Below, one piece after another: positions 18,881 to 28,657 of a DNA stretch of 64,000 bases. The stretch is from the NCBI RefSeq assembly GCF_032393985.1, contig NZ_CP135918.1:248001-312000 (forward strand), read 5' to 3'. Below the pieces are notes generated by a model, which was not told where the DNA came from, did not search any database, and was given only the letters and a program-made list of their open reading frames with translations. Source of the DNA: Fischerella sp. JS2. Lineage in GTDB: Bacteria; Cyanobacteriota; Cyanobacteriia; Cyanobacteriales; Nostocaceae. The position numbers and the translations under genes are program-made. The number at the start of each line of letters is the position of its first letter. The stretch's first letter is position 1.

Positions 18881-20310
18881 CAATGACCACAACGCCAATT
18901 TTCACCTTTTTGATGAAAACCAAAGGCATTTAACAAAAACTGCCAACGACACTGCTTGGTAGTCAGATATTTATTCATCTCCTTGGCGGCGTGCAATTGA
19001 CTTACAGGCTGACTTTTCGTACCTGACACAATGGTGGTGTAGTGAAAAGGGTCAAGCCAGTTGAGTTGACCAGTACTGTGTAGAAGAGAAAGAGCAATAG
19101 CAGCATCAGGATGTTGTCGTGTGACTGCGTTTATTTCCCCTGTTTTTGGTAATTTTTTGATTAATTGCTGTGCTTGTTGCTGTTGCGATCGCATTTTATT
19201 CTCAAAAAATTTCTGTCTTTGCTTGTCCTGTGGATCTAACCACCCTGTAGGTTCACTTACCAAAGTTAACGTTTCTGCTGTTTTACCATCTCGTCCGGCG
19301 CGTCCAATTTCTTGTACATACTCCGATAACAACAAAGGTGCGTGAAAATGAACCACCCAACGCACATCTGATTTGTTTATCCCCATACCAAAAGCAGAAG
19401 TACAAACAACAAATGGCATTTTCCCTTCTATCCAAGCAGTTTCAATCAGGCGTCGTTCTTCTGCACTCAATCCTGCGTGATAACTGGCTGTCACATAACC
19501 CATCTGTTGCAGCCATGCAGCTAAATTTTCGCTATCTTGCCTGCTGCGAACGTAAACTAATCCCGTTGTTTGTTGTTTTTCTCTGATAAATTTTAATAAT
19601 TGTTGCTTTCTGCCTCTTGGAGTCCAAACTAATCGGACTCTTGGGTTAAGATTAGGACGATAAGGGTCTAAAAGAAAAACTGCTGGTTGGTTTAGTTGTA
19701 AAGTTTCTTGGATTATTTTTTGGGCTAGAGGACCGGCGGTGGCAGTGAAAGCGGCTAGCGTTATTTTTGTTCCTGTTGGTTTTGATTTTAACAATGCTGG
19801 CCGCACTGCCCCAATTCTTCGATAGGCGGGTCTAAAAGTGTCTCCCCATTGCACTAAACAATGCGCCTCATCTAAAATCAAGCCATTAATTATAAGTTGT
19901 GGCTGGCATAATATTTGCCATACAGGGGGGCTAAATAAAGTTTCTGGCGATAAATATAATAATCTCAACTTTTGTTCTTCTAAAGCTTGTAAAATTTTTC
20001 GTCGCTGCCAAGAGGGTAATTCGCTATGTAAAAGTGCAGCGCTTAAATTACGATGGCGTAGTTCTTGGACTTGATTTTCCATCAGCGCTACTAAAGGCGA
20101 AACCACTAAAGTTAATCCTGTTTGTAACAATGCCGGTAACTGAAAGCAAATAGATTTTCCGCCACCAGTAGGCATGATAATTAGTGCATCATTTTTTGCC
20201 AATAAACTACGGATGATTTCTCCCTGTGGCGATCGAAAATCTTTGTAACCCCAAATTTTTTGAAATGCAACCAAAACGTCATTCCAGGATATTATTGCAG
20301 AGTTATTCAT
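18865..20310 (-). CDS. recQ: ATP-dependent DNA helicase RecQ, short form
   Basis: Superfamily 2 3'-5' DNA helicase that acts at stalled forks and recombination intermediates. Helicase motifs are in order: IIMPTGGGKSICFQLPALL (I), VVSPLVALMENQVQEL (Ia), ILDEAHCLVQWGDTFRPAYR (DEAH with the aromatic-rich loop), FTATAGPLAQ (III), TGLVYVRSRQDSENLAAWL (IV) and VQEIGRAGRDGKTAE (VI). The C-terminus has a zinc-binding set (CRWQFLLNAFG, then WRCGHCDNCQ), then stops. The winged-helix (RQC) and HRDC domains are missing, so at 481 residues it is a truncated-type RecQ common in cyanobacteria. Overlaps the repeat cluster behind pheS. Confidence 0.93.
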   Translation of the reverse strand: MNNSAIISWNDVLVAFQKIWGYKDFRSPQGEIIRSLLAKNDALIIMPTGGGKSICFQLPALLQTGLTLVVSPLVALMENQVQELRHRNLSAALLHSELPSWQRRKILQALEEQKLRLLYLSPETLFSPPVWQILCQPQLIINGLILDEAHCLVQWGDTFRPAYRRIGAVRPALLKSKPTGTKITLAAFTATAGPLAQKIIQETLQLNQPAVFLLDPYRPNLNPRVRLVWTPRGRKQQLLKFIREKQQTTGLVYVRSRQDSENLAAWLQQMGYVTASYHAGLSAEERRLIETAWIEGKMPFVVCTSAFGMGINKSDVRWVVHFHAPLLLSEYVQEIGRAGRDGKTAETLTLVSEPTGWLDPQDKQRQKFFENKMRSQQQQAQQLIKKLPKTGEINAVTRQHPDAAIALSLLHSTGQLNWLDPFHYTTIVSGTKSQPVSQLHAAKEMNKYLTTKQCRWQFLLNAFGFHQKGENWRCGHCDNCQ

Positions 20311-20906
20311 GGGCAGTAGCGGATGGAATTTAATTTTTTGAATATATCCTCTACTGAAAGATTCCTGGCTCAGTAATTTTATGTAGTCGCGGAATTAAAA
20401 TAGTTTTGCACATATAGCAAGCAGTCTTAATTTGATATCAGGTTCAGCTAATTGCTGAGGCTCTAATCTCAAGTTTGGCTAATCACTTTATATTTCAATA
20501 CCCTTGGTGTTGGAACCAAAAACCTTAAACTGAGCAGTAGTCTGTCTCATTAGTTCTGAGAGGTTGCGAGGGGCCAGATCCCCGACTTTTTTAAAAAATC
20601 GGGGTCTCATAGCCAATCAAAATTAATAGGACTAACCAGCAGGTTGGATTGAGGAACGTAGACGCGTCCTGCGCGGTGAGTCAGCCCCCGTCTTGACTTC
20701 CTACCGAGATGGGAGACTGGCGTAGACGCCGCCCGTAAGGGCGGCTTCAAGGTAGAGTACCCGGAGGGCTTAAGGCAGGTAAACTAACCTGAGTTCGGGA
20801 TTGTTGCGTTTCACTTCGTAGTACCCTACGGGAAGCAAGCTACAACCAAACCTACGGATTATCCTTAACTAAACCGTATTGAGTCTAAGGCTTCTTGCTG
20901 TTCAAG
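20311..20906. other. Repeat-rich gap upstream of recQ and downstream of leuA
   Basis: No gene in about 600 bases. It carries the second copy of the 80-bp dispersed repeat (20552-20629) and a GC-rich run (20656-20840) with GTAGACGCGTCCTGCGCGG, GGCGTAGACGCCGCCCGTAA and GTACCCTACGGGAAGC fragments related to the GTAGACGCG repeat family. Confidence 0.6.
20552..20629 (+). repeat. 80-bp dispersed repeat with internal hairpin, copy 2
   Basis: AGTTCTGAGAGGTTGCGAGG, then a perfect stem GATCCCCGACTTTTTT / AAAAAATCGGGGTC and CAATCAAAATTAATAG. Homologous to 6274-6353; here the hairpin is better preserved. Confidence 0.65.
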
Positions 20907-22502
20907 CTAAGCAGTTACTTCCTCTTGCTTGGGTTGATTTTGCAACCAAGCGTATAGTCTATTCAAGGCGTTAACATACGCCTGTGCCGATGCCACAATA
21001 ATATCTGTATTTGCCGCATGACCAGAGAAGACTCTATCTTCATGTCGGAGACGAATTGTTACTTCCCCGATAGCATCTATTCCAGCTGTGACTGACTGCA
21101 CAGAAAACTCAATTAATTGGTTAGGTACATTGATCACACGATTAATAGCTTTGTATACTGCGTCTACAGGGCCTGTACCAATCGCAGCATCGATTAATTC
21201 ATCACCTTCTGGGTTACGTAGGGTGACTGTGGCGGTGGGTTTGGCGTTACTACCACAGGAAACTTGCACCAACTCTAACTTAAACAGATCAGGAGCTTGT
21301 TGGATTTCATCATTAACTATAGCTTCTAAATCCCAATCTGTAATTTCTTTCTTTTTGTCTGCTACTTCTTTGAATCTGATGAATGCTTTGTTTAATTCTG
21401 TTTCTGTTGGTTCATAACCCAATTCTCGTAAACGTGTGCGGAAAGCATTTCTACCAGAATGCTTGCCCAACACAATTTGATTTTCTGTCAAACCAATTAA
21501 TTGGGCATCCATAATTTCATAGGTGAGCTTGTTTTTCAAGACACCATCTTGGTGAATACCTGATTCGTGAGCAAAGGCATTTGCACCAACAATTGCTTTG
21601 TTTGGTTGCACCAGCATTCCTGTTAAATTAGAAACCATGCGTGAGGTTCTATAAATCTGCTTGGTGTCGATATTTGTGAGTGGTTCTTCAGATTCTGCTG
21701 GGCGTCCCAAGAAAGGATTAAAATATTGCCGCCGCACATGTAATGCCATAACTAATTCTTCTAGGGCTGCATTTCCGGCTCTTTCCCCAATGCCATTCAT
21801 GGTACATTCTAACTGTCTAGCACCATTTTTGACTGCTTCTAAAAAGTTAGCAACGGCTAAACCTAAATCATTATGTCCGTGAACAGAAATAATTGCTTGG
21901 TCAATATTAGGAACGTTTTCTTTAATTCCTTTAATTAATGCTCCAAATTCTGTTGGAGTTGTGTAACCAACAGTATCAGGAATATTAACTGTTGTCGCCC
22001 CAGCTGCGATCGCTTTTTCTAAAACTTCATAGAGAAATTCTGGATCAGAACGTCCCGCATCTTCAGGAGAAAATTCTATATCATCAGTAAAACTTTTCGC
22101 ATAAGCAACCATTTCTTCTGCGATCACTAACACCTCTTGTCTACTTTTTCTCAGTTTGTATTTGAGGTGAATATCAGAAGTAGCTATAAAAGTATGAATT
22201 CTCTTTTTTGCAGCTGGTGCTATAGCTTGGGCAGCAGCTTTAATATCCTCTTGTCTTGCTCTTGCTAAACTACAAATTACAGGCCCATTTTCTGTCCCTA
22301 CTATTTGAGCAATTTTATTTACTGCTTCAAAATCTCCAGGACTTGCAAAGGCAAAACCAGCTTCAATTACATCCACACCCAAACGTGATAGTTGCTTAGC
22401 AATAGCAAGCTTTTCATCAATGTTTAAAGTTGCACCTGGACATTGTTCGCCATCTCTAAGGGTGGTGTCAAAGATAATAATTTTTTCTGGTTGAGTTTTC
22501 AT
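20907..22502 (-). CDS. leuA: 2-isopropylmalate synthase LeuA
   Basis: First committed enzyme of leucine synthesis: condenses acetyl-CoA with 2-oxoisovalerate. The TIM-barrel catalytic domain opens with [19 protein letters not shown], has [17 protein letters not shown] and the metal-site pair [20 protein letters not shown] and [31 protein letters not shown] and [11 protein letters not shown] mark the linker, and the C-terminal leucine-feedback domain runs from about residue 390 ([13 protein letters not shown], then [10 protein letters not shown] and the AYVNALNRL end). At 531 residues it is full length. Single gene; upstream is the NYN-domain gene about 90 bases away, same strand. Confidence 0.97.
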   Translation of the reverse strand: MKTQPEKIIIFDTTLRDGEQCPGATLNIDEKLAIAKQLSRLGVDVIEAGFAFASPGDFEAVNKIAQIVGTENGPVICSLARARQEDIKAAAQAIAPAAKKRIHTFIATSDIHLKYKLRKSRQEVLVIAEEMVAYAKSFTDDIEFSPEDAGRSDPEFLYEVLEKAIAAGATTVNIPDTVGYTTPTEFGALIKGIKENVPNIDQAIISVHGHNDLGLAVANFLEAVKNGARQLECTMNGIGERAGNAALEELVMALHVRRQYFNPFLGRPAESEEPLTNIDTKQIYRTSRMVSNLTGMLVQPNKAIVGANAFAHESGIHQDGVLKNKLTYEIMDAQLIGLTENQIVLGKHSGRNAFRTRLRELGYEPTETELNKAFIRFKEVADKKKEITDWDLEAIVNDEIQQAPDLFKLELVQVSCGSNAKPTATVTLRNPEGDELIDAAIGTGPVDAVYKAINRVINVPNQLIEFSVQSVTAGIDAIGEVTIRLRHEDRVFSGHAANTDIIVASAQAYVNALNRLYAWLQNQPKQEEVTA

Positions 22503-22592
22503 TGGCTGTTTGTTGTTTATTGTTTACTTGTGGTTTAAAATACCTTAAAACTTAATTTTTTGCTTTTATAATTTGTAAATAAAATATCGAAC

Positions 22593-23117
22593 TTATAACG
22601 CGTCTACTTTTTCTATTTGGTCACGAATATCATTTAAATCTATATATCTATCCGTAGCATTGCGTAATTCTCTAGCAATCATTCCTTCGGTTGATACTAC
22701 TGTAATATGAGTATTTTTGGAACGTAATAATTCTATTGCTCTTTCAAAATCCCCATCTCCACTAAATAAAACAACTCGATCATATTGATCTACTGTATTA
22801 AACATATCTACTACAATTTCTATATCTAAATTCGCTTTTTGTGAATAACGACCAGAAGAATCATCATAATATTCTTTTAGAACTTTAGTTCTAACTGTAT
22901 ATCCCAAACTTATTAAAGCATCTCTAAAACCTCGCTGATCTTGTTGATCTTTTAAGCCAGTGTACCAGAATGCATTTATTAAGGTTGTGTCTGGCTGTTC
23001 ATGTCTAAAGTATTCTAAGACTCGTCGCGGATCAAAAAACCAGCCATTTTTTTGTTGAGCATAGAACATATTATTTCCGTCTACAAAAATAGACAGACGA
23101 TTCATAGAGGAACCCAT
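22593..23117 (-). CDS. NYN-domain protein, LabA/DUF88-like
   Basis: A 174-residue cytoplasmic protein of the NYN (PIN-like nuclease) fold. Acidic metal-site residues are visible in LSIFVDGNNMFYAQQ (first Asp), KANLDIEIVVDMF (LD and D) and VVLFSGDGDFERAIELL (the SGDGDF motif). This arrangement matches DUF88/LabA proteins; in Synechococcus elongatus LabA modulates circadian output, and others act as RNases. A circadian role here is only inference. Starts at 23117 or 23105 are both possible. leuA lies 90 bases downstream on the same strand, but a functional link is unclear. Confidence 0.85.
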   Translation of the reverse strand: MGSSMNRLSIFVDGNNMFYAQQKNGWFFDPRRVLEYFRHEQPDTTLINAFWYTGLKDQQDQRGFRDALISLGYTVRTKVLKEYYDDSSGRYSQKANLDIEIVVDMFNTVDQYDRVVLFSGDGDFERAIELLRSKNTHITVVSTEGMIARELRNATDRYIDLNDIRDQIEKVDAL

Positions 23118-23882
23118 AGTAAAGTTACACCTAAAATAATAGATAAAGAAGAATTTAGATTGAACAATAGATTATAGCAATTATAAAATGAAAAATTTGC
23201 TATTATCTATAAATTATAATGTCATATATAAGTTATATTTAACCCCTCTTAAAGTATAAAATAGCCAGAAACATAGTTATTAAGGATGACCGGGTGCTTA
23301 ACATTTTTACACTCGGCGCTGTTAATTGCACCCTCTAGTCAAAATCTACCAATCAAATTGACTATGTAACAGCTTAGAATGGCTGTATATCAATTAAGTT
23401 TACTCCTAAAGTGGTGTAATCAGGCTTAGTGTAAAGTTGAGGTTGAGAATATTTCTTTGGACAGAGCAAGGATTGCACACTATACGAGATTACTTTTCAG
23501 TAAAGCCTTTAAATAGAGAATACTTCTTTTGGTAGGGCAAGGATTACACTGTTACATACAGCTAATAGTGTAGGTTCGGGAGCAATTTCTGTAGAAGTGT
23601 ATCTCTTAGTATGGAATAGCAGCTTAGTCCATAGCAGTAATATTTCGCTGCAACCCATGTCTGTTTAGAAAAATAACTCTAAAAGGCTAAGTTAAGTCAA
23701 AATTCAGGTATTGTCTAGCTAATATGTCAGATATTTTCTGTTCAGTGCTAATGCAACTTTGATGATAAATAGAGGTTAGTTTACAAATGTATAAGATTTC
23801 CATTTAAGCCTTATTTCAAGATAATTGTCCTAAAAGAGTGCGTAAATAAATAAAATCACAGTAAATCAATCAGCAATACGAT
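23118..23882. other. Long non-coding leader region upstream of the CHASE2 kinase
   Basis: No gene in 765 bases. Structure present: a hairpin at 23292-23333 (GGGTGCTTAAC with GTTAATTGCACCC) and two imperfect direct repeats, AGAATATTTCTTTGGACAGA...GCAAGGATTGCACA (23447-23481) and AGAATACTTCTTTTGGTAGG...GCAAGGATTACACT (23517-23551). Promoters for the NYN gene (left) and the kinase (right) should lie here. The repeats could be a regulator site or part of a leader RNA. Confidence 0.5.
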
Positions 23883-26276
23883 ATGGCGGAAGAACCTATA
23901 TATACATTAGCTAAAAAAGATGTCTCAGATCCTAATCAAACCTCAAGTAAATTAACAAAAGCAACTCTGACAACATCAGTACGTCAGACAAAGCTAATGG
24001 GGCGCTTAGGTAATTTACTTGCTGGTAGTTGGGCAATTGCAGCAGCACTGCTGAGTGCTTCCAGTTTTGGCTGGGTAGAATTACTAGAAAATCAAGCAAA
24101 TTCTGTCTTTTTTATTCTCCGAGGCTCAGTAGTTCCCAACGAAGATATTGTGATTTTGGCAATTGACGAACAGTCGATATCAGTGCCAGAACAGTATTAC
24201 AAAACAAATCCGCAAGCCTATGCTTACTTAGAACCATTGCATGTCTTTCCTTTTCGACGTGTAGCATATGCCCAAGTCATTGAAAAGTTAGTGCAAGCAG
24301 GAGCACGCCATGTAGCCGTAGATATATTGTTTGACTTACCAAGTAATAGTAAAAACGATCGCAAATTACAAGCGGTTTTACAGCGTTATGGAAATAAGGT
24401 TTCCTTAGCCGCAATTTACGAAAATTCTGAAACTCACCAAGGTGTTTTTTGGCAATTAACCCAACCGAATCAGATGTTTCGTACAGGTTCAGTATCAATA
24501 GGTTCGGTGAATTTTCCCAAAGAGGTTGATGATAAAGTACACCGTTTAGCTAGCGAGTTTCCTAAATTATTAGAGGCTCAAGAAGGTTTTGTTCCTACCG
24601 ATAAAATTCCCTCTTTTGATGAAGCTGTTTTAAGGGCAGCTCAAATCAATTATCCTCGACCAAAAGGCGATCGCATATATTTTTATGGCAGTGCGGGTAC
24701 TTTTGAAATGTATCCATTTTGGCATGTACTCGACCCGGAAAATTGGAATACTTATTTACAACAAGGCAAGGTATTCAAAGACAAAATTGTCCTGATTGGA
24801 GTCACATCCCAATCAGCGAAAGATTATTACTTAGTACCAGCGGCTTCTAGTTGGTTATATCCAGAACCAATGTCGGGAGTAGAAATTCATGCCAATGCGA
24901 TCGCAACTTTGATGGAAGGAAAAAGCATTGCCCAAGCTATTCACACTGCACCTTTACGTGGTTTATTTGTGTTTAGTTTAGTAGGCATATGTGCAATAGT
25001 TATTGCTAAAAGCAAGTATGTAATTAGAAGATTTTTGTACAGTGTAATTCTTGCTATTAGTTGGGGAGGAATTAGTTATGTATTATTTATCTACGGTCAG
25101 TTAATTTTCCCTGCTAGCATCCCAATCATAGCTATCGCTGGAATTGGATTATCCTATTTAGCAACGGAAGCAGCTAAGGAAATTTTGAGAAAACATCAAT
25201 TATTAATCATTTTTAATAAGTACAAATCTTCTCCCGTTGTTCAAGAAATTATCAGCCAACAAGATGACTTGCAGGATTTACTTCAACAACTGGATATAGC
25301 ATTATCAGGAAAAATCTTGGGCGGACGCTATAAAATTGTCAAAGTACTTGGTGCAGGAGGATTCAGCGAAACTTACATAGCTGAAGATATGCAACTCCCA
25401 GGTAATCCTTTGTGTGTGGTCAAGCAACTAAAACCAGCTACTCATAAACCTGAACAATTGGCAGTTGCTAGACGATTATTTAATGCAGAAGCTCAAACAT
25501 TGCAAAAATTGGGAACATATAACCAAATACCCCAACTTTTCGCTTACTTTGAACAAGAAGAAGAATTCTATTTAGTTCAAGAATACATCGATGGTCATGC
25601 TCTCAGTCAAGAAATGCTACCTGGCAAACAACTTGCAGAAGACGAATTGATTGAGATTTTGCGAGAATTATTGCAAATATTGATATTTGTCCATCAAAAT
25701 GGTGTGATTCACCGAGATATTAAACCTAGCAATATCATCCGCCGAGAATCAGATAACAAGCTGATACTAATTGACTTCGGTGCTGTTAAAGAAGTAACCA
25801 CTCAAATATTGGGTAGTCAAGAACAAACCGCCTTTACAATTGGCATTGGTACTAAAGGTTATGCACCCACTGAGCAATGTTTTGGGCGTCCACAATATAA
25901 TAGTGACATTTATGCAATTGGCATGATTGCCATTAAAGCGCTAACTGGCATCCCTCCTCACGAACTGGAAAAAGATGCTAGTGGTGAATTGCAATGGATA
26001 CACAAAGCAAATATTAGCCCTGCCTTTGCTGAAATTATCTCTAAAATGGTGCAGGAAGACTTTCAACAGCGTTATCAGTCTGCAACAGAACCACTACAGG
26101 CACTCAACAACTTAATTAATCGCGAAAACAAATACACTTCACTCAACAATCACTCATTATTGAATTCTGTTTCTTTTAGAGAGTCAGATATTCCCACTAC
26201 ACCTTGGGTTGAAGTCCCAGAAGATACTTTAATACAAGAAAATAGACAGCAAGAAGGCAGAACAGATGAAAGCTGA
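23883..26276 (+). CDS. CHASE2-domain Ser/Thr protein kinase
   Basis: A membrane receptor kinase. After a cytoplasmic N-terminus and one helix (residues about 45-65), an extracytoplasmic CHASE2 sensor domain spans to about 355, with VNEDIVILAIDEQSI-like, LVQAGARHVAVDILFDLP and PMSGVEIHANAIATLMEGK motifs. Three helices follow (LFVFSLVGICAIVIA, SVILAISWGGISYVLF, SIPIIAIAGIGLSYL). The kinase domain runs from about 479: GAGGFSETY (Gly loop), VVKQLKP (lysine), HRDIKPSNII near 610, DFGAVKEV near 631, and GYAPTEQ in the activation segment. All catalytic residues are present. Next to it, convergent, lies a secreted FecR-domain gene. Confidence 0.93.
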   Translation: MAEEPIYTLAKKDVSDPNQTSSKLTKATLTTSVRQTKLMGRLGNLLAGSWAIAAALLSASSFGWVELLENQANSVFFILRGSVVPNEDIVILAIDEQSISVPEQYYKTNPQAYAYLEPLHVFPFRRVAYAQVIEKLVQAGARHVAVDILFDLPSNSKNDRKLQAVLQRYGNKVSLAAIYENSETHQGVFWQLTQPNQMFRTGSVSIGSVNFPKEVDDKVHRLASEFPKLLEAQEGFVPTDKIPSFDEAVLRAAQINYPRPKGDRIYFYGSAGTFEMYPFWHVLDPENWNTYLQQGKVFKDKIVLIGVTSQSAKDYYLVPAASSWLYPEPMSGVEIHANAIATLMEGKSIAQAIHTAPLRGLFVFSLVGICAIVIAKSKYVIRRFLYSVILAISWGGISYVLFIYGQLIFPASIPIIAIAGIGLSYLATEAAKEILRKHQLLIIFNKYKSSPVVQEIISQQDDLQDLLQQLDIALSGKILGGRYKIVKVLGAGGFSETYIAEDMQLPGNPLCVVKQLKPATHKPEQLAVARRLFNAEAQTLQKLGTYNQIPQLFAYFEQEEEFYLVQEYIDGHALSQEMLPGKQLAEDELIEILRELLQILIFVHQNGVIHRDIKPSNIIRRESDNKLILIDFGAVKEVTTQILGSQEQTAFTIGIGTKGYAPTEQCFGRPQYNSDIYAIGMIAIKALTGIPPHELEKDASGELQWIHKANISPAFAEIISKMVQEDFQQRYQSATEPLQALNNLINRENKYTSLNNHSLLNSVSFRESDIPTTPWVEVPEDTLIQENRQQEGRTDES

Positions 26277-26315
26277 GGTACTAAGTAAGTAACTGTAATG
26301 CCTTAGAACTTACGC

Positions 26316-26344
26316 AAAGCCCCCGATTGAAAATCCGGGGCTTT
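26316..26344. terminator. Intrinsic terminator hairpin, bidirectional
   Basis: AAAGCCCCCGATT (26316-26328) pairs with AATCCGGGGCTTT (26332-26344) around a 3-base loop, with one mismatch. It sits between the CHASE2 kinase stop and the C-terminus of the convergent FecR gene and is a good shared terminator. Confidence 0.8.
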
Positions 26345-26380
26345 GATTTGCTTGTAAAAAACGGTACTTGCACCCTCGAT

Positions 26381-28151
26381 CTACTGATTTTGTGGAGGAC
26401 CTGGAGGTGTTGGTGTTTCTACTGGAGGTGGAATTGGGTTTACTCCAGTGGACTCAATTGGCGCTGGGGGTGTTTGTGTTTCTACAGGCGCTGGGGGTGT
26501 TTGTGTTTCTACAGGCGCTGGGGGTGTTTGTGTTTCTACAGGCGCTGGGGGTGTTTGTGTTTCTACAGGCGCTGGGGGTGTTTGTGTTTCTACAGGCGCT
26601 GGTGGGGTTTGTGGTTGTGGGTCGTTTGACCCAGTGGAGTCAGAGGCCGGAGGTGGGGTTTGTGGTTGTGGGTCGTTTGACCCAGTGGAGTCAGAGGCGG
26701 AGGTGGGGTTTGTGGTTGTGGGTCGTTTGACCCAGTGGAGTCAGAGGCCGGAGGTGGGGTTTGTGGTTGTGGGTCGTTTGACCCAGTGGAGTCAGAGGCT
26801 GGAGGTGGGGTTTGTGGTTGTGGGTCGTTTGACCCAGTGGAGTCAGAGGCTGGAGGTGGGGTTTGTGGTTGTGGGTCGTTTGACCCAGTGGAGTCAGAGG
26901 CTGGAGGTGGGGTTTGTGGTTGTGGGTCGTTTGACCCAGTGGAGTCAGAGGCTGGAGGTGGGGTTTGTGGTTGTGGGTCGTTTGACCCAGTGGAGTCAGA
27001 GGCTGGAGGGTTTGTGGTTGTGGGTCGTTTGACCCAGTGGAGTCAGAGGCTGGAGGTGGGGTTTGTGGTTGTGGGTCGTTTGACCCAGTGGAGTCAGAGG
27101 CGGGTGGAGATGTATCTGACTTCGGTTTATCAGTTGTGTTTGGTGTAGTGGAATCAGGAACGGGTGGTGGAGTGTCTACTTTTTTTTGCTCGTTGTTTGT
27201 CTGTGTCGATGTATTTTGATTTTGATTATTGGAGTTACTTTGAGAGTTAGTAGTGTTATTGGTTGACTGTGTATTATTTTCTTGGTTGGTATTATCCTTT
27301 TGTTGTGCTGTGTTTGTTCCGTTTTGTCCAGTTGTGGGAGAGGAATTTGTAGAGGGTTTCGGGTTACTGTTGGGGTTGTTAGAAGAATCTGAGACACTGG
27401 GGGTTAGTTTTACAAAAGATGGATTTTCGATAACTTGTTGACCAGTGATTGGTTGTTGAGAAGTTATAGCTTCGGCAGTTTCAGCCTGAACTTTTGCGAT
27501 CGCTGGATCTGAACTAGGTTGTTCCTGTTTAGGTAAATCTAACCCCCGCACCATATCGCTAGTTTCATAAAAAGTTCTCAGGTCAAAATCGTATAACCCT
27601 TGAAATTGACCCTTAACCACAACAAGCATTTGCCCTGCTTTTAATTCCTGCCTTTGGGAAGCATCTTGATTGAAAACTTCAATACCACTATTTGTAAGTG
27701 CCGCTACAACTGTGGTATCTTTTTTCTCATCGTAGCGAACAAATAATGCTGAACCACGAATTGCTGCTGCTGCATTTGGTGTATTTACCCGTGTTCGCCC
27801 CTGTCCCGGTGGAATCAATAGCAAAACAGTACCATTCGACAAGCGAAAATTTCGTGTCTTCGGTAGAAATCGAAATACTGCTTGTTCCCCAACTCGTGCT
27901 AGAGAACCATCGTTAAAACGTAGTTCTGCTAGGGAGCCTCTACCAGTAGACAACCCATCTCCTGGGATTATGGCATCTGACTTACGTGCCCGACGCTTAG
28001 GTTGATTATGGGGCATAAGTTGAACCAAATTACGAAGATTTTGGATCACAGCCCTAGTTAAAGGTGTGGCAGCTGTTGCCCGTTCTGGCAAAGGCAACAC
28101 CGCAGTTCCCAAGCAGCTAGCCACCAAGAATGGGAAGAATTTACGAAACAT
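26381..28151 (-). CDS. Secreted FecR-domain protein with Pro-rich tandem repeats; frame broken by two indels
   Basis: Starts MFRKFFPFLVASCLGTAVLP, a signal peptide (an ATG at 28184 is also possible). A FecR domain covers about residues 60-190: GDGLSTGRGSLAELRFNDGS, VFRFLPKTRNFRLSNGTVLL, TPNAAAAIRGSALFVRYD. Then come an Asn/Gln/Ser/Thr linker and ten 51-bp repeats encoding PPPASDSTGSNDPQPQT. A 4-nt loss (near 27008) and a 1-nt loss (near 26697) shift the frame, which then stops at 26691. Adding back five bases joins it to 27-bp PAPVETQTP repeats and a natural stop at 26381, giving about 591 residues. No FecI sigma factor or TonB receptor is near, so this is not the classical iron-citrate system. 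Confidence 0.85.
26460..26600 (-). repeat. 27-bp coding tandem repeat (PAPVETQTP), five copies plus a partial
   Basis: GGCGCTGGGGGTGTTTGTG units start at 26460, 26487, 26514, 26541, 26568 and a partial at 26595. Each 27 bp encodes nine residues on the minus strand. The copies are identical, so recent expansion is likely. Confidence 0.9.
26601..27110 (-). repeat. 51-bp coding tandem repeat, ten copies with two indels
   Basis: The marker GTCGTTTGACCCAGTGG starts at 26621, 26672, 26722, 26773, 26824, 26875, 26926, 26977, 27024 and 27075. Spacing is 51 except 50 (26672-26722) and 47 (26977-27024). Those two short units break the FecR reading frame. GTCGTTTGAC is itself partly palindromic. Confidence 0.9.
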
Positions 28152-28657
28152 TTTTGGAGCCTCGGGTAATTTCACTAATGCCAAAGCAGTGTCAAATTCA
28201 GTTCTTATATTAAAATTTTGCTTTTACGCTTGTTAATTATCCTCTTATAGCAAGATTTTTCTATAAATTTTATTTAAATACATTTAAATATTAAATATAT
28301 AAAAATATGCAAATTAACTATTACTAAACTATCTTCTGTATTATGAGAAAATTTTTTCTTGCTAATATCACTAGAAGATTAGGAGAATTAATTATAACAT
28401 TTTTAGAAAATCATAAATTAAGTATAATAATCATTTACAATAACATTTACAATAACGAAAGTTGCTCAGAAGACAAAATATTCGTAGTACTTCACCAATT
28501 AACAAAGGTTGGTTGTGAGATGGGTTTCATCTTAATAATTAAACCTTTTCTCCTGACCCTTTAACCTTTTCCCATCTGTCATTATTCTTTGACTAATTAT
28601 TAAGACGGGAACTTCTAAATAAGCTTATGGGTCTATTTTTTAGAAAACAGATTTAGT
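28152..28657. other. AT-rich gap between the divergent FecR and beta-barrel genes
   Basis: About 500 very AT-rich bases with no credible gene; a 73-codon plus-strand frame at 28343 has non-coding composition. Divergent promoters for the FecR gene and the beta-barrel gene are expected here, which would allow coordinated control. Confidence 0.5.

Noticed and set aside
26460-27110. CRISPR-like regular repeats
   Set aside because: No unique spacers; contiguous in-frame tandem repeats within a coding region.
26448-27148. Plus-strand frames up to 194 codons across the FecR repeats
   Set aside because: Open only because the 51-bp and 27-bp repeats lack stops in all frames; antisense to the real FecR gene.
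28343-28564. 73-codon plus-strand frame between the FecR and barrel genes
   Set aside because: AT-driven Ile/Asn/Lys composition, no ribosome site, no recognisable motif.
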